DNA of 64,000 bases, taken from NCBI GenBank assembly GCA_032622095.1, contig CP136066.1, positions 184,300,716-184,364,715 of the forward strand, in the 5' to 3' direction. The DNA is from Siphonodentalium dalli (taxonomy: Eukaryota > Mollusca > Scaphopoda > Gadilida > Siphonodentaliidae). Position 1 is the stretch's first letter, and each line of letters begins with the position of its first letter. The position numbers were made by a program, and so were the translations under genes. The notes beneath the pieces were generated by a model. That model was not told the DNA's origin. It did no database searches and saw nothing but the letters and a program-made list of their open reading frames with translations. Below are positions 1-10,620 of the stretch, piece by piece.

Positions 1-239
1 TTGTCACTCGATAAAACACCAAACTGCATTAATTTATTGGATTTATATGGATTTTTCCTATTTATTTCAACAAAATCAGCATAAATTATAATTATTTTTC
101 TATCTGAAATTTATCAACAGTATGGATATTATACCACACAGCACAGTATATTAGCCCCATAATCTAACTCTGAAAAATAGATCGACAAGTCTATGGTTGC
201 GTGTTTGAAAAGTGTGCCCAATTATTCTACCAACCGCAT
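1..239. other. Non-coding, nothing recognised
   Basis: AT-rich sequence with no reading frame, repeat or motif that I recognise. It lies directly before a TTAA-flanked MITE copy. Confidence 0.4.
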
Positions 240-697
240 TTAAAGGTACTCAATCCGATCAGACGGTCCCCATATCATCAAGTTACAAAAACAACATTTC
301 TTCAAAATACGTTTTAGTTATCAGAATCGTTTAATTACAACAAAATAATGCTAACCGCTGTCAACTATGGTATAAAATTTCCCAAAACGTGTTATTTATC
401 AACATGTTGTTCAACGAAATATGGCCGTATTATCACTTGAGTTTCACGAAATTTGACCATATATTACCTCTTGATTTTCGAGTTATCCATCTTCATCCGC
501 AAATTTGTCCGAGACCGTCAGTTTGACGACTTTTTTTCTGTGCCAAATATTAGTATTACACATTTCGAGAAATTACAATTTTCAAAAATCGATATTTGAT
601 CACTCTGAGCTTTGATGGGCTCGAATCAAATATTTGTTACCACCAAAGCCAAAGAAATAGTAATTTGGGAGCGTTAAATCGGATTATGCATCTTTAA
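240..697 (+). mobile_element. TTAA-flanked MITE, copy 1
   Basis: TTAA occurs at 240-243 and 694-697. The left end reads AAGGTACTCAATCCGAT and the right end holds a degenerate inverted version (ATCGGATTatgcatctTTAA). The same element recurs at 4551, 11102, 12394, 17424, 18716 and 25087. There is no transposase frame, so it is non-autonomous. TTAA target sites are known for piggyBac and Kolobok superfamilies; which one applies is inference. Confidence 0.65.
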
Positions 698-736
698 GCT
701 AACAATAATTATGTGACATTGGTTCGTTTTATTGAG

Positions 737-1098
737 TTATAACATGCATGGCCCAATTACCAATCGACCAATCAACCAACACTATTTACTGTAAATACAC
801 GGGCTGTATTTGTAATCACGACATCATCTTTCGTGTACAGCTGATGACCAATGATGGCACAGAAGATGATGAAACATTTACAGAAACGACTGCATTCAGG
901 CGATTCGCCACATCAGTGGTTTGCGAGCTCCCCATCAGGAGAAGGAAACGATCGATATATGATGGGTTTCTCGCGGAGGGAGTTCAGATCAGTTTGAGCT
1001 ATGACAAGCAGACTTTCAGTGAGGAATACAGAATAGTCATATTCGACGGGAACTGTGTTGAGTGTTTTGATAGTGTGACATGCACTGATTTAAGGACT
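737..1098 (+). CDS. Exon of a VWDE-like secreted protein (partial gene)
   Basis: An open exon of about 120 codons. It is bounded upstream by a possible acceptor (pyrimidine-rich TTCGTTTTATTGAG, AG at 735-736; an in-frame stop lies just before it) and downstream by a strong donor ACT|GTGAGTAC (GT at 1099-1100, phase 0). The protein has a basic RRRKR stretch, then a segment reading SLSYDKQTFSEE and IFDGNCVECFDSVTC. The pattern 'SxDGQTxSxE...YDxxCxxC' is what I associate with the region next to the VWD domain in VWDE-like extracellular proteins; this is a recalled family resemblance, not a computed one. If spliced to the acceptor at 3452 (also phase 0, first codon TGC) the cysteine spacing would continue as C-x2-C-x5-C-x5-C. 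Earlier exons must lie before the window. The ATG at 748 is internal and probably not the start. It could instead be a relic exon. Confidence 0.5.
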
Positions 1099-2400
1099 GT
1101 GAGTACAATCATAAACATGGCGACATGGTGAGGGTGGGCTGATGTGTTACATGCACCGATTTAAGGACTGTGGGTACAATCATAAACATGGCGACATGGT
1201 GAGGGTGGGCTGATGGTGTTACATGCACCGATTTAAGGACTGTGAGTACAATCATAAGCATGGCGACATGGTGAGGGTGGGCTGATGGTGTGACGTGTAC
1301 CGATTTAAGGACTGTGAGTACAATAATAAACATGGGGACATGGTGAGGGTGGGCTGATGGTGTGACATGCACCGATTTAAGGACTGTGATTACAATCATA
1401 AACATGGTGGCACGGGGAGGGTGGGCTGATGGTGCGACATGCACCGAATTAAGGACTGTGAGTACAATCATAAACATGGCGACACGGGGAGGGTGGGCTG
1501 ATGGTGTGATATGCACCGATTTAAGGACTGTGAGTACAATCAGAAACATGGCGACACGGGGAGGGTGGACTGATGGTGTGACATGTACCGATTTAAGGAC
1601 TGTGAGTACAATCATAAACATGGCGACACGGTGAGGGTGGACTGATGGTGTGACATGCACCGATTTAAGGACTGTGAATACAATCATAAACATGGCGACA
1701 CGGGGAGAGTGGGCTGATGGTGTGACATGCACCGATTTAAGGACTGTGAGTACAATCATAAACATGGCGACACGGGGAGGGTGGGCTGATCGTGTGACAT
1801 GCACCGATTTAAGGACTGTGGGTACAATCATAAACATGGCGACATGGTGAGGGTGGGCTGATGGTGTGACATGTACCGATTTAAGGACTGTGAGTACAAT
1901 CATAAACATGGCGACACGGGGAGGGTGGGCTGATTGTGTGACATGCACCGATTTAAGGACTGTGAGTACAATCATAAGCATGGCGACATGGTGAGGGTGG
2001 GCTGATGGTGTGACGTGTACCGATTTAAGGACTGTGAGTACAATAATAAACATGGGGACATGGTGAGGGTGGGCTGATGGTGTGACATGCACCGATTTAA
2101 GGACTGTGATTACAATCATAAACATGGTGGCACGGGGAGGGTGGGCTGATGGTGTGACATGCACCGATTTAAGGACTGTGAGTACAATCAGAAACATGGC
2201 GACACGGGGAGGGTGGGCTGATGGTGTGACGATTTAAGGACTGTGAGTACAAACAGCAACATGGCGGCACGGGGAGGGTGGGCTGATGGTGTGACATGCA
2301 CCGATTTAAGGACTGTGATTACAATCATAAACATGGCGGCATGGGGAGGGTGGGCTGATGGTGTGACATGCACCGATTTAAGGACTGTGGTACAATCAGA
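1073..2400. repeat. 72-bp minisatellite, about 19 units
   Basis: Tandem units of 72 bp (24 codons), each containing GATTTAAGGACTGTGAGTAC and ending GGGTGGGCTGATG. The first unit overlaps the 3' end of the preceding exon, so the array is built from an exon-intron junction. A block of about 180 bp (1252-1430) recurs at 1972-2152, offset exactly 720 bp or ten units. That indicates a second-order duplication. On the plus strand several units read TGGTGA (stop). The minus strand is open for 362 codons (1109-2197), which follows from a unit length divisible by three. Confidence 0.92.
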
Positions 2401-2900
2401 AACGGGGGAGAGTGGGCTAATTATTTCATTATTTATGGGGGTGGCGTGATAATTTCGGCGACATGGGGGGGGGGGTGGGGGGACTCATATCTGACTTAGG
2501 AGGGACATTTCCAATCTTAGGGCGGTATTAGGTTGGAATTATCCATACACTTCAGGGATATAATTGACCATGCATTCGAACACAGTGAGTAGATTCCAGA
2601 AAAAAAATATATATAAGAATAAACAATCATGGACGTGGCGAAAAGGGGGCTGGTGATAACCAACTGCATAAAATTCTACTATTCTGACTTGCAATGGTAT
2701 GTAAACAGCTTTATACCGGATATGGACTACTGCTTCAATTGTAGATATGCGCCCTTCTGTCCTAATATTGTAAATTTCCTGAACCACTAGTTAATATATG
2801 ATCTGTAAATTTGATATTCCAAATATTAGTAATTGTGCATGCTCTTGTTTATTGTTCAATGTGATCGAATACTTTGAGACGAGGGGTGCAACAGATTGTC
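2401..2900. other. Non-coding spacer with G-run
   Basis: A G-rich run lies near 2466-2481. I see no supported gene in the remainder; short frames here have no recognisable content. Confidence 0.4.
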
Positions 2901-2929
2901 CTGCTTATGAAATGTTTGACACTAGGCAC

Positions 2930-3242
2930 GCCTTCACTCCTAGGAAATTCCGGACCTTATGTAATACACTATGGTGTTTGTTTGCATTTATGACCACTGA
3001 AATAAATAAGATTTTACCACCCGAGAAAAGAGGCACACTCTTTAGTAATCAGTTTTATTTAAATCTTTGATAAACTTTTGATATTCAGTATCATCGGTTT
3101 TATGCTTGAATAAATGTGGATAATGGGTATAAATACCGCCAAAATACATCGTTCTGTAACAAATTGTGTATTTGTCTAAATTCAGACTCATTTTAAGGAA
3201 ATTATTAAATGAAAAGGGTATATGAGACCTAATCTCATTTAT
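2930..3242 (-). repeat. Conserved upstream block of the array, with a 75-codon minus frame (copy 1)
   Basis: This block precedes every type A or B exon (also near 9065-9380, 12905-13220, 15385-15700, 19227-19542, 22590-22925). Its minus strand is open for 75 codons at 3042-3269 (ending FIKDLNKTDY) and similar frames persist in the other copies. Most differences between copies change amino acids, so protein-coding constraint is not evident. I treat it as part of the repeated unit, not as a gene. Confidence 0.5.
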
Positions 3243-3411
3243 GATATGTAACAATGGGAGTTGTAACACCTTTATATGCTTGCTTTTATTCTTTTATTCC
3301 ACGAGCTTCTGATTGCAGACTGAACTTGAGAAAGATTTATTTAGATCGATCGGAAGCTCGTGAAATAAAAGCACGTCTATAAAGGTGTTACGACGCCAAT
3401 TATTACATATC
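3243..3411. repeat. Large imperfect palindrome (type A units only)
   Basis: The left arm from GATATGTAACAAT (3243) through CCACGAGCTTC pairs with the right arm ending ATTACATATC (3411). Arms are about 68-72 bp, separated by a short loop near 3315-3343. The same structure is at 13221-13389 and 19543-19711. Type B units keep only the left arm. Confidence 0.8.
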
Positions 3412-3451
3412 ATTAACAGATACTTGTACAGCATATATATCTTTAATCTAG

Positions 3452-4087
3452 TGCACAACAACAACAACTACTACTACAACTACTGCTGCTGCAACAACAA
3501 CCACAGTAAATATGTTATACATGTATGTAATATTTTGGTTAATCTTCTATCTCGGAGGATAATTAAAGAATATATATAACAACGACAACGGCACCAACAA
3601 AAACAACCGATGCTGCAAAAACAACCACTGAAACCACAATGACAACAACAGAGCTAACAATGAAAACGGCACCAACAACAACAACGGCTGTTGCAACAAC
3701 AAACATAGCAACTACGGAAACCACAATGACAACAACACAGCTAACAACGACAACTGCGCCACCAACAACAACAACTGCTACTGAAACCACAAGCACCGAA
3801 ACTACGGAAACGACCATGACAAAAACACAGCTAACAACAGCAATAAAGACTTCAACACACACAACGGCTACACCACCAGCAGCGACAACACCATTAACAA
3901 CGCCCTGTCGTGGAAACTGTGGCAAGGGCAAGGGTAAAGAGAATGGCAAGGTAAAGCGAATGGCAAGGATAAAGAGAATGAGAATGGCAAGGGTAAAGAG
4001 AATGGCAAGGGTAAAGAGAATGGCAAGGGTAAAGGGACGGACAATTCCAAGAAGAGCAAAATACCTCGGAATCATGGTCGTGGCTAG
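3452..4087 (+). pseudogene. Thr-rich/GKGKEN terminal exon, copy 1 (type A, frameshifted)
   Basis: An acceptor ATCTTTAATCTAG (AG 3450-3451) precedes TGC and a run of Thr codons. In this type the frame meets a GTAAAT insertion at 3506 and stops at 3560-3562 after a short hydrophobic tail (VNMLYMYVIFWLIFYLGG). A second Thr-rich frame resumes from about 3580 in a different phase and leads into PCRGNCGKGKGKEN. One base is missing near 3950 (AAGGTAAAG where siblings have AAGGGTAAAG). The downstream lysine-rich repeat is therefore read out of frame relative to the tail ending RNHGRG and TAG at 4085-4087. AATAAA lies at 4124-4129. The family is unknown; composition suggests an O-glycosylated, then strongly basic, secreted tail (inference). 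Probably a broken paralogue of the type B exons. Confidence 0.7.
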
Positions 4088-4550
4088 AGGGTCTATGTTC
4101 TCTGTTTCCCTTGTTCCAGATCAAATAAAAATTCTTATTGCCGGAAATTCCATTAGCTTCCCAAACTGATATCCCTAATGGTTGGAAATGTCCAATTGGT
4201 GGCCATTTCAGTCCAATATATAAATTTTTACCAAAAGTAGGAAAATATTCAACATTTTGTCTATTAAAAAACAACAAATGTCACAGTAAATGCTAGTTAG
4301 TACTATGTATTGAGATGTGTTCATGCAAATAGCAATGAGATGGTTCACCATTATAAAGGCAAATTATTAATTTGAGCTGTTTCGACCAAGCTCGGTCTTT
4401 TTTTGGATGGTATATGCATGGCACGTGATGAAATCAGCCTTAAAACTCACTCCTAAATATTTTAGGCACCGATGTTATCCCATTGTCCCGGTCATTAATT
4501 GCAGTTCCTAGTTCCTAGTACCCTATATATTTAGCCACAGATTCGAAAAG
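4088..4550. other. 3' flank conserved among array copies
   Basis: Contains AATAAA at 4124-4129 about 40 bp after the stop, then sequence shared with the flanks of the other terminal exons (including TTTCGACCAAG and GGCACGTGATGAAATCAG). No gene is seen. Confidence 0.6.
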
Positions 4551-5003
4551 TTAAAGGTACTCAATCCGATCAGAGGGTCCACATATCATCAAGATACCGG
4601 TACACCATTTCTTCAAAATACGCTTTAGTTATCAGAATCGATTAATTGCAACAAATAATGCTAACCACTGTCAAATATGGTATCAAATTTCTCAAAACGT
4701 GTTATTTATCAACATTTTGTTCAACGAAATATGGCCTTATTATCACTTGAGTATTCACGAAATTTTGCCGTATTACCACTTGTTTTTAGAGCTATCCATC
4801 TTCATCCACAATTTTGACCGCGACCATTCGTTTGACGGCGTGTTTCTTGGCCACAAACAATCGAAATAACAAACTTCAAAAATCGTTATCTGATCACTCT
4901 GAGCTTTGATGGGCAGGTTCATCGACTCGAATCAAAATTTTGTTTACCCCCGAAGCCAAAGAAATAGTAATTTAGGGGTGTTTTATCGGATTTAGTACAT
5001 ATA
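4551..5003 (+). mobile_element. TTAA-flanked MITE, copy 2
   Basis: Begins TTAAAGGTACTCAATCCGAT and ends in the degenerate inverted end ATCGGATTTAGTACATATAA. The right TTAA is lost. Same family as 240-697. Confidence 0.6.
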
Positions 5004-5384
5004 ACCATAACTTGCTTCATTAAAATACCTTTGAATAGAAGCAGTGTCACAAAACCACTCAAAACCAACTCAGGGGATCATAGCTTGGGTACTAAATGTA
5101 TTAGAAGTGTGTTGTTACATATTGGTTGGAATATGAATATTATTGAATTGAAATAGAACATTCATTGTGCGTCGATCAACAGTGATTAGACAACGATATA
5201 TATTAGAATGAAATTAATTGTCACATATTGAATATAAGAAAGACTATTGGTTTGGAAATGAACACCATTGGTTGGATAATAATATATTAATTTAGAACAA
5301 ATTTATATTAAAATGGAATATACCTCTATTGAATGTTTGATGCATGCAATTAGTTAACAATCGACTATTAATTTGTATTTGACG

Positions 5385-6245
5385 TATTTGCAGACCAAAC
5401 GGCTGCCCAGGTGAGGTCATACTAACCCAGTTTCAGGCAGGATTCCCTAAAAATCACTCAACTGCCCACATATATCCATTATGAAAAGTCTTATCGACTA
5501 TTATCTTGCAAGAGGAAAACATATATACTGCTGTTTTGTCGATTTTAAGAAGAGCATTTGACATGCGACATGCGAACTAATATCTATCGGCATCGCTCAC
5601 CCCATGTGAATATAGTTACTTCGGTTTAATGAAAATGCATAATTATACATGAATATTTTATATGAAAATAAAATTATGGGGGGGGGGGGGGGGCATGTTG
5701 ATATATTGTGTCTCTATTACCATATATATTTGGTTTGAGAATAAATTATTTGAATTGAATTGAATTGACACAGTATGTTGGGAGGAACTTTGGATTAAAC
5801 TTATGACATTCAGTATAATGAACAACGATATATTGAGTTATCAGTTATATATAAGTTATTAGTAGCATGTATACGGAAATATAAATCGTGTGTAGTTCAG
5901 AATAGTAAGCGGTCAGACTTTTCTTTTACATGCAGCGCCTGTGTTAGACAATGGTTTATACCATCTCCTTTATTGTTCTCGTCCATAAAATACATCGGTC
6001 CATTTCTCAAAGAGTGTGTTATCGCCGCAACCGGGCCAATATGCAAAGGGTCCTCGATGCGTTTGGGGAACATACATCGTCGTGGAAACTAAACGTAAAC
6101 ACTTCAAAAATAAAAGCAATTCGCGTCTCCAACCTTAAGCCAGCAGCTTTTGACGATTTGTTCCCAGATGACAATAAAATAGAATATGTTGACACTATGA
6201 ATTATCTTGGAATCACATGTGTAATGTCAGCATGTATACATAATC
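5385..6245 (+). pseudogene. LINE reverse-transcriptase relic
   Basis: Broken frames spell successive RT blocks. Near 5400-5580 there is QAGF...NHST followed by a degraded FVDFKKAFD. Near 5760-5950 there is DTVCWEELW, then a stretch corresponding to VRQG...PLLFS. At about 6000-6230 there is TSSWKLNVNTSK and YVDTMNYLGIT, the end of the RT fingers-palm-thumb. Stops, frameshifts and an internal poly-G are present. It resembles the jockey/CR1-like LINE farther right in domain order. A related fragment occurs at 25460-25926. Confidence 0.75.
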
Positions 6246-6249
6246 TACA

Positions 6250-6530
6250 ATATGATACAAAATGATGACGATTTTGCCAGGACGATAATCACTATACGAC
6301 AACAAGGTGAATATGATTATGTTGACGCCGTTAATGTTGACGATAGTGATGACGAGCATATGATGATGATGATGATGATGATGACGATGGTGTCGATTAC
6401 GATGATGATTATGATGATGACGATGTTGGTGAGGATAATGACGGTGACGACAATGATGACGATTGACGACGACGACGATGCTGATGATGATGACGGTGCA
6501 TTTCGATGGGATAATGATGGCGATTGGTGA
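6250..6530. repeat. GAT/GAC microsatellite
   Basis: ATGATG- and GACGAC-type triplets give Asp-rich and Met-rich frames on the plus strand and His-rich frames on the minus strand. A homologous tract is at 37193-37385. Not a gene. Confidence 0.85.
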
Positions 6531-7440
6531 TGACGAAGATCGGCAAAGACGGCGATAACAATGATGGCATGTAAGTGACCCATTTGTATATATGTATTCA
6601 TCACAATTCTTCACAATTGGAGCTCACAATTGATGCAATTCGACAACAACACAACAACAACAACAACAACAACAACAAGTTAGCAACAACACTGTGGCTA
6701 CCTCGGTGTCAAAACAGTAATCCGTGGCCATTAAATTGGGCGCAACCGAGTACAAATTATCACCGGGATCCCACGATCACACCTGGATTCCGAAGAAAGT
6801 TGGATTTTTTTGTCAGAATGCTTGCTAAATTCACGATTATGTAGATACATTGCTAACAATGGACGCTTTGGTGACGAATTCGTCCATAGCCACTCTAGTA
6901 GCATATTACCCACTCCAACCGGCTCGCGGCCTATCAGTACAATCAGTGACCAATCGGTCCCCCCCACATATACTCCTATAACGTATTGACCGACATGGTC
7001 CAGGTCCGGGTGGGTGGGTGAGATTCTGAGCACTGGTAGCAGATTTGTCTAATGGCATATCATATCATATCATATTTTGAACGAATCTAATGAACTCTTT
7101 ATTCCGCGACTTACATTATATATATATACGAAATAAGGTATACATGTAACATGTGAGTATAATTGTTCATACGAAATCCGTTTCGAATTTCAAGTCAGCA
7201 AAGTGATAGTGTATACGTTCTTTGAAGTCCTTCAATGATTTATAGCTGTGCCTTCGTACAAACATTTTCCGCCCATCATCAATTTCCATTAGTACACCCA
7301 ATAGTTCACATCTCTCATCCGATTGTCATCAAACTATATACGTATTTTCTGCTTGACCACTAGATAGGAATTTAGTTGAAATACATGGACGCCAGCTGCC
7401 ATCTTGGTTGTTACTAATTGCATGACTAAATCGTTTGTCA
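6531..7440. repeat. Dispersed repeat paralogous to 37386-38260
   Basis: Includes an AAC microsatellite at about 6645-6676, then sequence matched by 37540-38260 (including GGATCCCAC, CACACCTGGATTCCGAAGAAAG and GGTCCGGGTGGGTGGGTGAG). No coding content is recognised. Confidence 0.7.
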
Positions 7441-7450
7441 TATCCTATAG

Positions 7451-7924
7451 GTCACAGTTTTAACAACCATAGAAACCACGGAAACCACAATGACAAAAAC
7501 ACAGCTAACAACGAAAATGGCACCCCCAACAACAACAACCGCTACTGAAACCACACGCACCGAAACTACGGAAACGAGCATGACAAAAACACAGCTAACA
7601 ACAGCAATACCGACTTCAACACAAACAACGGCTACACCACCAGCAGCGACAACACCACGTCGTGGAAAATGTGGGAAGAGCAAGGGTAAAGAGAATGGAA
7701 AGGGTAAAAAGAATGGCAAGGGTAAAGAGAATGATAATGGCAAGGGTAAAGAGAATGGCAAGGGTAAAGAGAATGAGAATGGCAAGGGTAAAGAGAATGA
7801 CAAGGGTAAAGAGAATGAGAATGGCAAGGGTAAAGAGAATGACAAGGATAAAGGGAAGGACAAATGTATAGGGAAGGACAATTCCAAGAAGAGCAAAATA
7901 CATCGGAATCAGGGTCGTGGTTAG
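7451..7924 (+). CDS. Thr-rich/GKGKEN terminal exon, copy 2
   Basis: A candidate acceptor CATATCCTATAG (AG 7449-7450) precedes 157 open codons: a Thr-rich segment with MTKTQLTT repeats, an Ala/Pro/Thr linker, RRGKCGKSKG, then about ten charged repeats of GKGKEN/GKENDK type, ending KIHRNQGRG and TAG. AATAAA is at 7961-7966. It is shorter at the 5' side than its siblings and has lost the second proline-cysteine block (TTPRRGKC instead of TTPLTTPCR). An ATG at 7490 exists, but by comparison with siblings this is an internal exon position. Function is unknown. The composition suggests a glycosylated, basic extracellular tail (inference). Confidence 0.55.
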   Translation, partial: VTVLTTIETTETTMTKTQLTTKMAPPTTTTATETTRTETTETSMTKTQLTTAIPTSTQTTATPPAATTPRRGKCGKSKGKENGKGKKNGKGKENDNGKGKENGKGKENENGKGKENDKGKENENGKGKENDKDKGKDKCIGKDNSKKSKIHRNQGRG

Positions 7925-8324
7925 AGGGTCTATGTTCTCTGTTTCCTTTGTTCCAGATCAAATAAAATATTCTTATTGCAGGAAATTCCATTGGCTTCCC
8001 AAACTGATATCCCTAATGGTTGGAAATGTCCAATTGGTGTCCATTTCAGTCCAATACATACATATTACCAAAAGTAGGAAAATATTCAACTTTTTGTCAA
8101 TTAAAAAACAACAAATGTCACAGTAAATGCTAGTTAGTACCATGTATTGAGCTGTGTTCATGCAAATAGCAATGAGATGGTTCACCATTATAAAGGCAAA
8201 TTATTAATTTTAGCTGTTTCGACCAAGTCCGGTCTTTTTTTGGATGGTATATGCATGGCACGTGATGAAATCAGCCTTAAAACTCACTCCTAAATATTTT
8301 GTGTAGAAGTGAATTCCTGTTGAC

Positions 8325-8540
8325 TCATAGCCTACCGGGAGACGAAACTACTCCCACTTCGGCTATAGCTTTCATTGCGATGATGCTAGTGTCCACGTCA
8401 TATGACACCATGGTCGGAATGAGAGCTATCTGACGCGGGCCTATGTTTGACTTCCGGTACTTGTCAGCCCGAGAATTATCTTCTTTTCCTTCTGGTGCCT
8501 CAAACTTTCCAACTGATGGAAATTTCCAGCCTGGCCCCCA
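8325..8540 (-). other. Conserved minus-strand frame of unknown identity, copy 1
   Basis: On the minus strand a frame of about 70 codons runs through GKFEAPEGKEDNS and IIAMKAIAEVGVVSSPGRL to a TGA (8325-8327). Six copies exist in the array (stops at 8325, 10403, 14650, 16725, 21867, 24246). Comparing this copy with 24246, several differences are silent in this frame (TCA/TCC, ACT/ACA, CTC/CTG). That favours past coding use. I do not recognise the protein and see no strong acceptor upstream. It may be a 3'-terminal exon of an opposite-strand gene or a relic. Confidence 0.35.
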
Positions 8541-9178
8541 GCCTATAAGGTTTTAAATGCTCCAACTCTTAATATTCAAAAGAAAGAGTAAGAAAATATG
8601 CGACTTTTGGTAAAAAAAAATCCAACAAATTTCACATCAAATACTTACTCGAGGATCAAACTAAAATAAGTTGAACCTAGTTTTAGTCTGAAATTCCCCC
8701 AACTGATTTTCCGTCTGAAAAAGTTGAACATTTTTACCTAAGTCTGATAGGTTATTGTAAATTTTCTTTTCAAAAACTTTTTGTCACAGATTCCTACAAA
8801 CATTATCTATATTCATCTCCAATATACATGAAATATAATGGTGTGGTTCAATGTTGTCAATGTCACATCAACGCAATCAGGGATGTGAATTTCGGAAAGA
8901 TCGTGAACTGATAAAAACATTTTTATCGCGATTTGCTGGTGGTGGCCAGGTCAGGAATGAGGCCGGGGGGGGGGGGGGCACACAAACTACTAATTGTTGT
9001 CGGATTTCATACACACTTATACACTGGATGCAAAAGATTGTCCTCCTTATGAAATGTTTGACATTAGGCACGCCTTCACTCGTAGGAAATTCCGGGCCTT
9101 ATGTTATACAATATGGTTTGTTTGCATTTATGACCACTGAAAAAAAGATTTTATAACCCGAGAAATGAGGCAAAATCT

Positions 9179-9406
9179 TTAGTAATCAAATTGATTTAAA
9201 TCTTTGATAAACTTTTTATATTCAGTATCATCGGTGTTATGCTTGAATAAATGTGGGTAATTGGGATAACTACCACCAAAATACATCGTTCTGTAACAAA
9301 TTATGTATTTGTCTAAATTCAGACTCATTATAAGGAAATTATTAAATGAAAAGGGTATATGAGACCTAAACTCATTTCTGATATGTAACAATGGGAGTTG
9401 TAACAC
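9179..9406 (-). repeat. 75-codon minus frame in conserved block, copy 2
   Basis: Same block as 2930-3242, open over 75 codons and ending FIKDLNQFDY. The product is not recognised and the variation is mostly amino-acid changing, so coding status is doubtful. Confidence 0.3.
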
Positions 9407-9472
9407 CTTTATATGCTTGCTGTTTTTCTTTTAGTCCTGAGCATCTGATTAGCATATATATCTTTAATCTAG

Positions 9473-10012
9473 TGCACAACACCATCAACTACTACTACAA
9501 CTACTACTACTCCCACCACCACCACGACGACACCACCAACAACAACAACAACAACCACCACTGCTGCAACAACAACCACAGAAACCACGGAAACCACAAT
9601 GACAACAACACAGATAACAACGACAACGGCACCACCAACAACAACAACCGCTACTGAAACCGCAAGCACCGAAACTACGGAAACGACCATGACAAAAACA
9701 CAGCTAACAACAGCAATAAGGACTTCAACACAAACAACGGCTACACCACCAGCAGCGACAACACCATTAACAACGCCCTGTCGTAAATGTGGGAAGGGCA
9801 AGGGTACAGAGAATGGCAAGGGTAAAGAGAATGGCAAGGATAAAGAGAATGAGAATGGCAAGGGTAAAGAGAATGGCAAGGATAAAGAGAATGGCAAAGG
9901 TAAAGAGAATGGCAAGGGTAAAGAGAATGGCAAGGGTAAAGGGAAGGACAAAGGTAAAGGGAAGGACAATTCCAAGAAGAGCAAAATACCTAGGAATCAG
10001 GGTCGTGGCTAG
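9473..10012 (+). CDS. Thr-rich/GKGKEN terminal exon, copy 3 (type B, intact)
   Basis: Acceptor ATCTTTAATCTAG (AG 9471-9472; the G starts an in-frame stop upstream) opens a 179-residue frame. Residue 1 is Cys (TGC). Residues 2 to about 102 are Thr-dominated with Pro/Ala and MTTTQITTTT- and MTKTQLTT-type repeats. A PCRKC motif follows. The rest to the end is an 18-bp-based repeat encoding GKGKEN/GKDKEN and a tail ending SKKSKIPRNQGRG. AATAAA is at 10049-10054, about 40 bp after the stop. Phase matches the donor at 1098. No family is recognised; dense Thr suggests mucin-type O-glycosylation and the tail is strongly basic. Near-identical to 15795-16334. Confidence 0.65.
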   Translation, partial: CTTPSTTTTTTTTPTTTTTTPPTTTTTTTTAATTTTETTETTMTTTQITTTTAPPTTTTATETASTETTETTMTKTQLTTAIRTSTQTTATPPAATTPLTTPCRKCGKGKGTENGKGKENGKDKENENGKGKENGKDKENGKGKENGKGKENGKGKGKDKGKGKDNSKKSKIPRNQGRG

Positions 10013-10402
10013 ACGGTCTATGTTCTCTGTTTCCCTTGTTCCAGATAAAATAAAAAATTCATATTGCATGAAATTCCATTGGCTTCCCAAACTGATATCC
10101 CTTATGGTTGGAAATGTCCAATTTCAGCCCAATACATAACTTTTTACCAAAAGTAGGAAAATATTCAACTTTTTGTCTGTTAAAAAACAACAAATGTGAG
10201 AGTAAATGCTAGTTAGTACTATGTATTGAGCTGTGTTCATGCAAATAGCAATGAGATGGTTCACCATTATAAAGGAAAATTATTAATTTTAGCTGTTTCG
10301 ACCAAGCTCGGTCTTTTTCGGATGGTATATGTATGGCACGTGATGAAATCAGCCTTAAAACTCACTCCTAAATATTTTTTGTAGAAGTGAATTCCTGTTG
10401 AC

Positions 10403-10620
10403 TCATAGCCTACCGGGAGACGAAACTACTCCCACTTCGGCTATAGCTTTCATTGCGATGATGCTAGTGTCCACGTCATATGACACCACGGTCGCAATGA
10501 GAGCTATCTGACGCGGGTCTATGTTTGACTTCCGGTACGTGTCAATCTGAGAATTATCTTCTTTTCCTTCTGGTGCCTAAAACTTTCCAACTGTTGGAAA
10601 TTTCAAACCTGACCCCAGCA
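10403..10620 (-). pseudogene. Conserved minus-strand frame, copy 2 (nonsense)
   Basis: Same frame as 8325-8540, with an in-frame TAG (plus-strand CTA at 10577-10579) where other copies have GAG. Confidence 0.35.

Noticed and set aside
1109-2197. 362-codon minus-strand frame over the minisatellite
   Set aside because: The 72-bp unit is divisible by three, so any stop-free phase stays open. No sequence beyond the repeat supports a gene on this strand.
2539-2787. 82-codon minus frame upstream of the first array unit
   Set aside because: No motif, no splice signals, and not preserved in the other array copies.
6213-6614. His-rich, Asp-rich and Met-rich frames
   Set aside because: Products of the GAT/GAC microsatellite, with no conserved flank.
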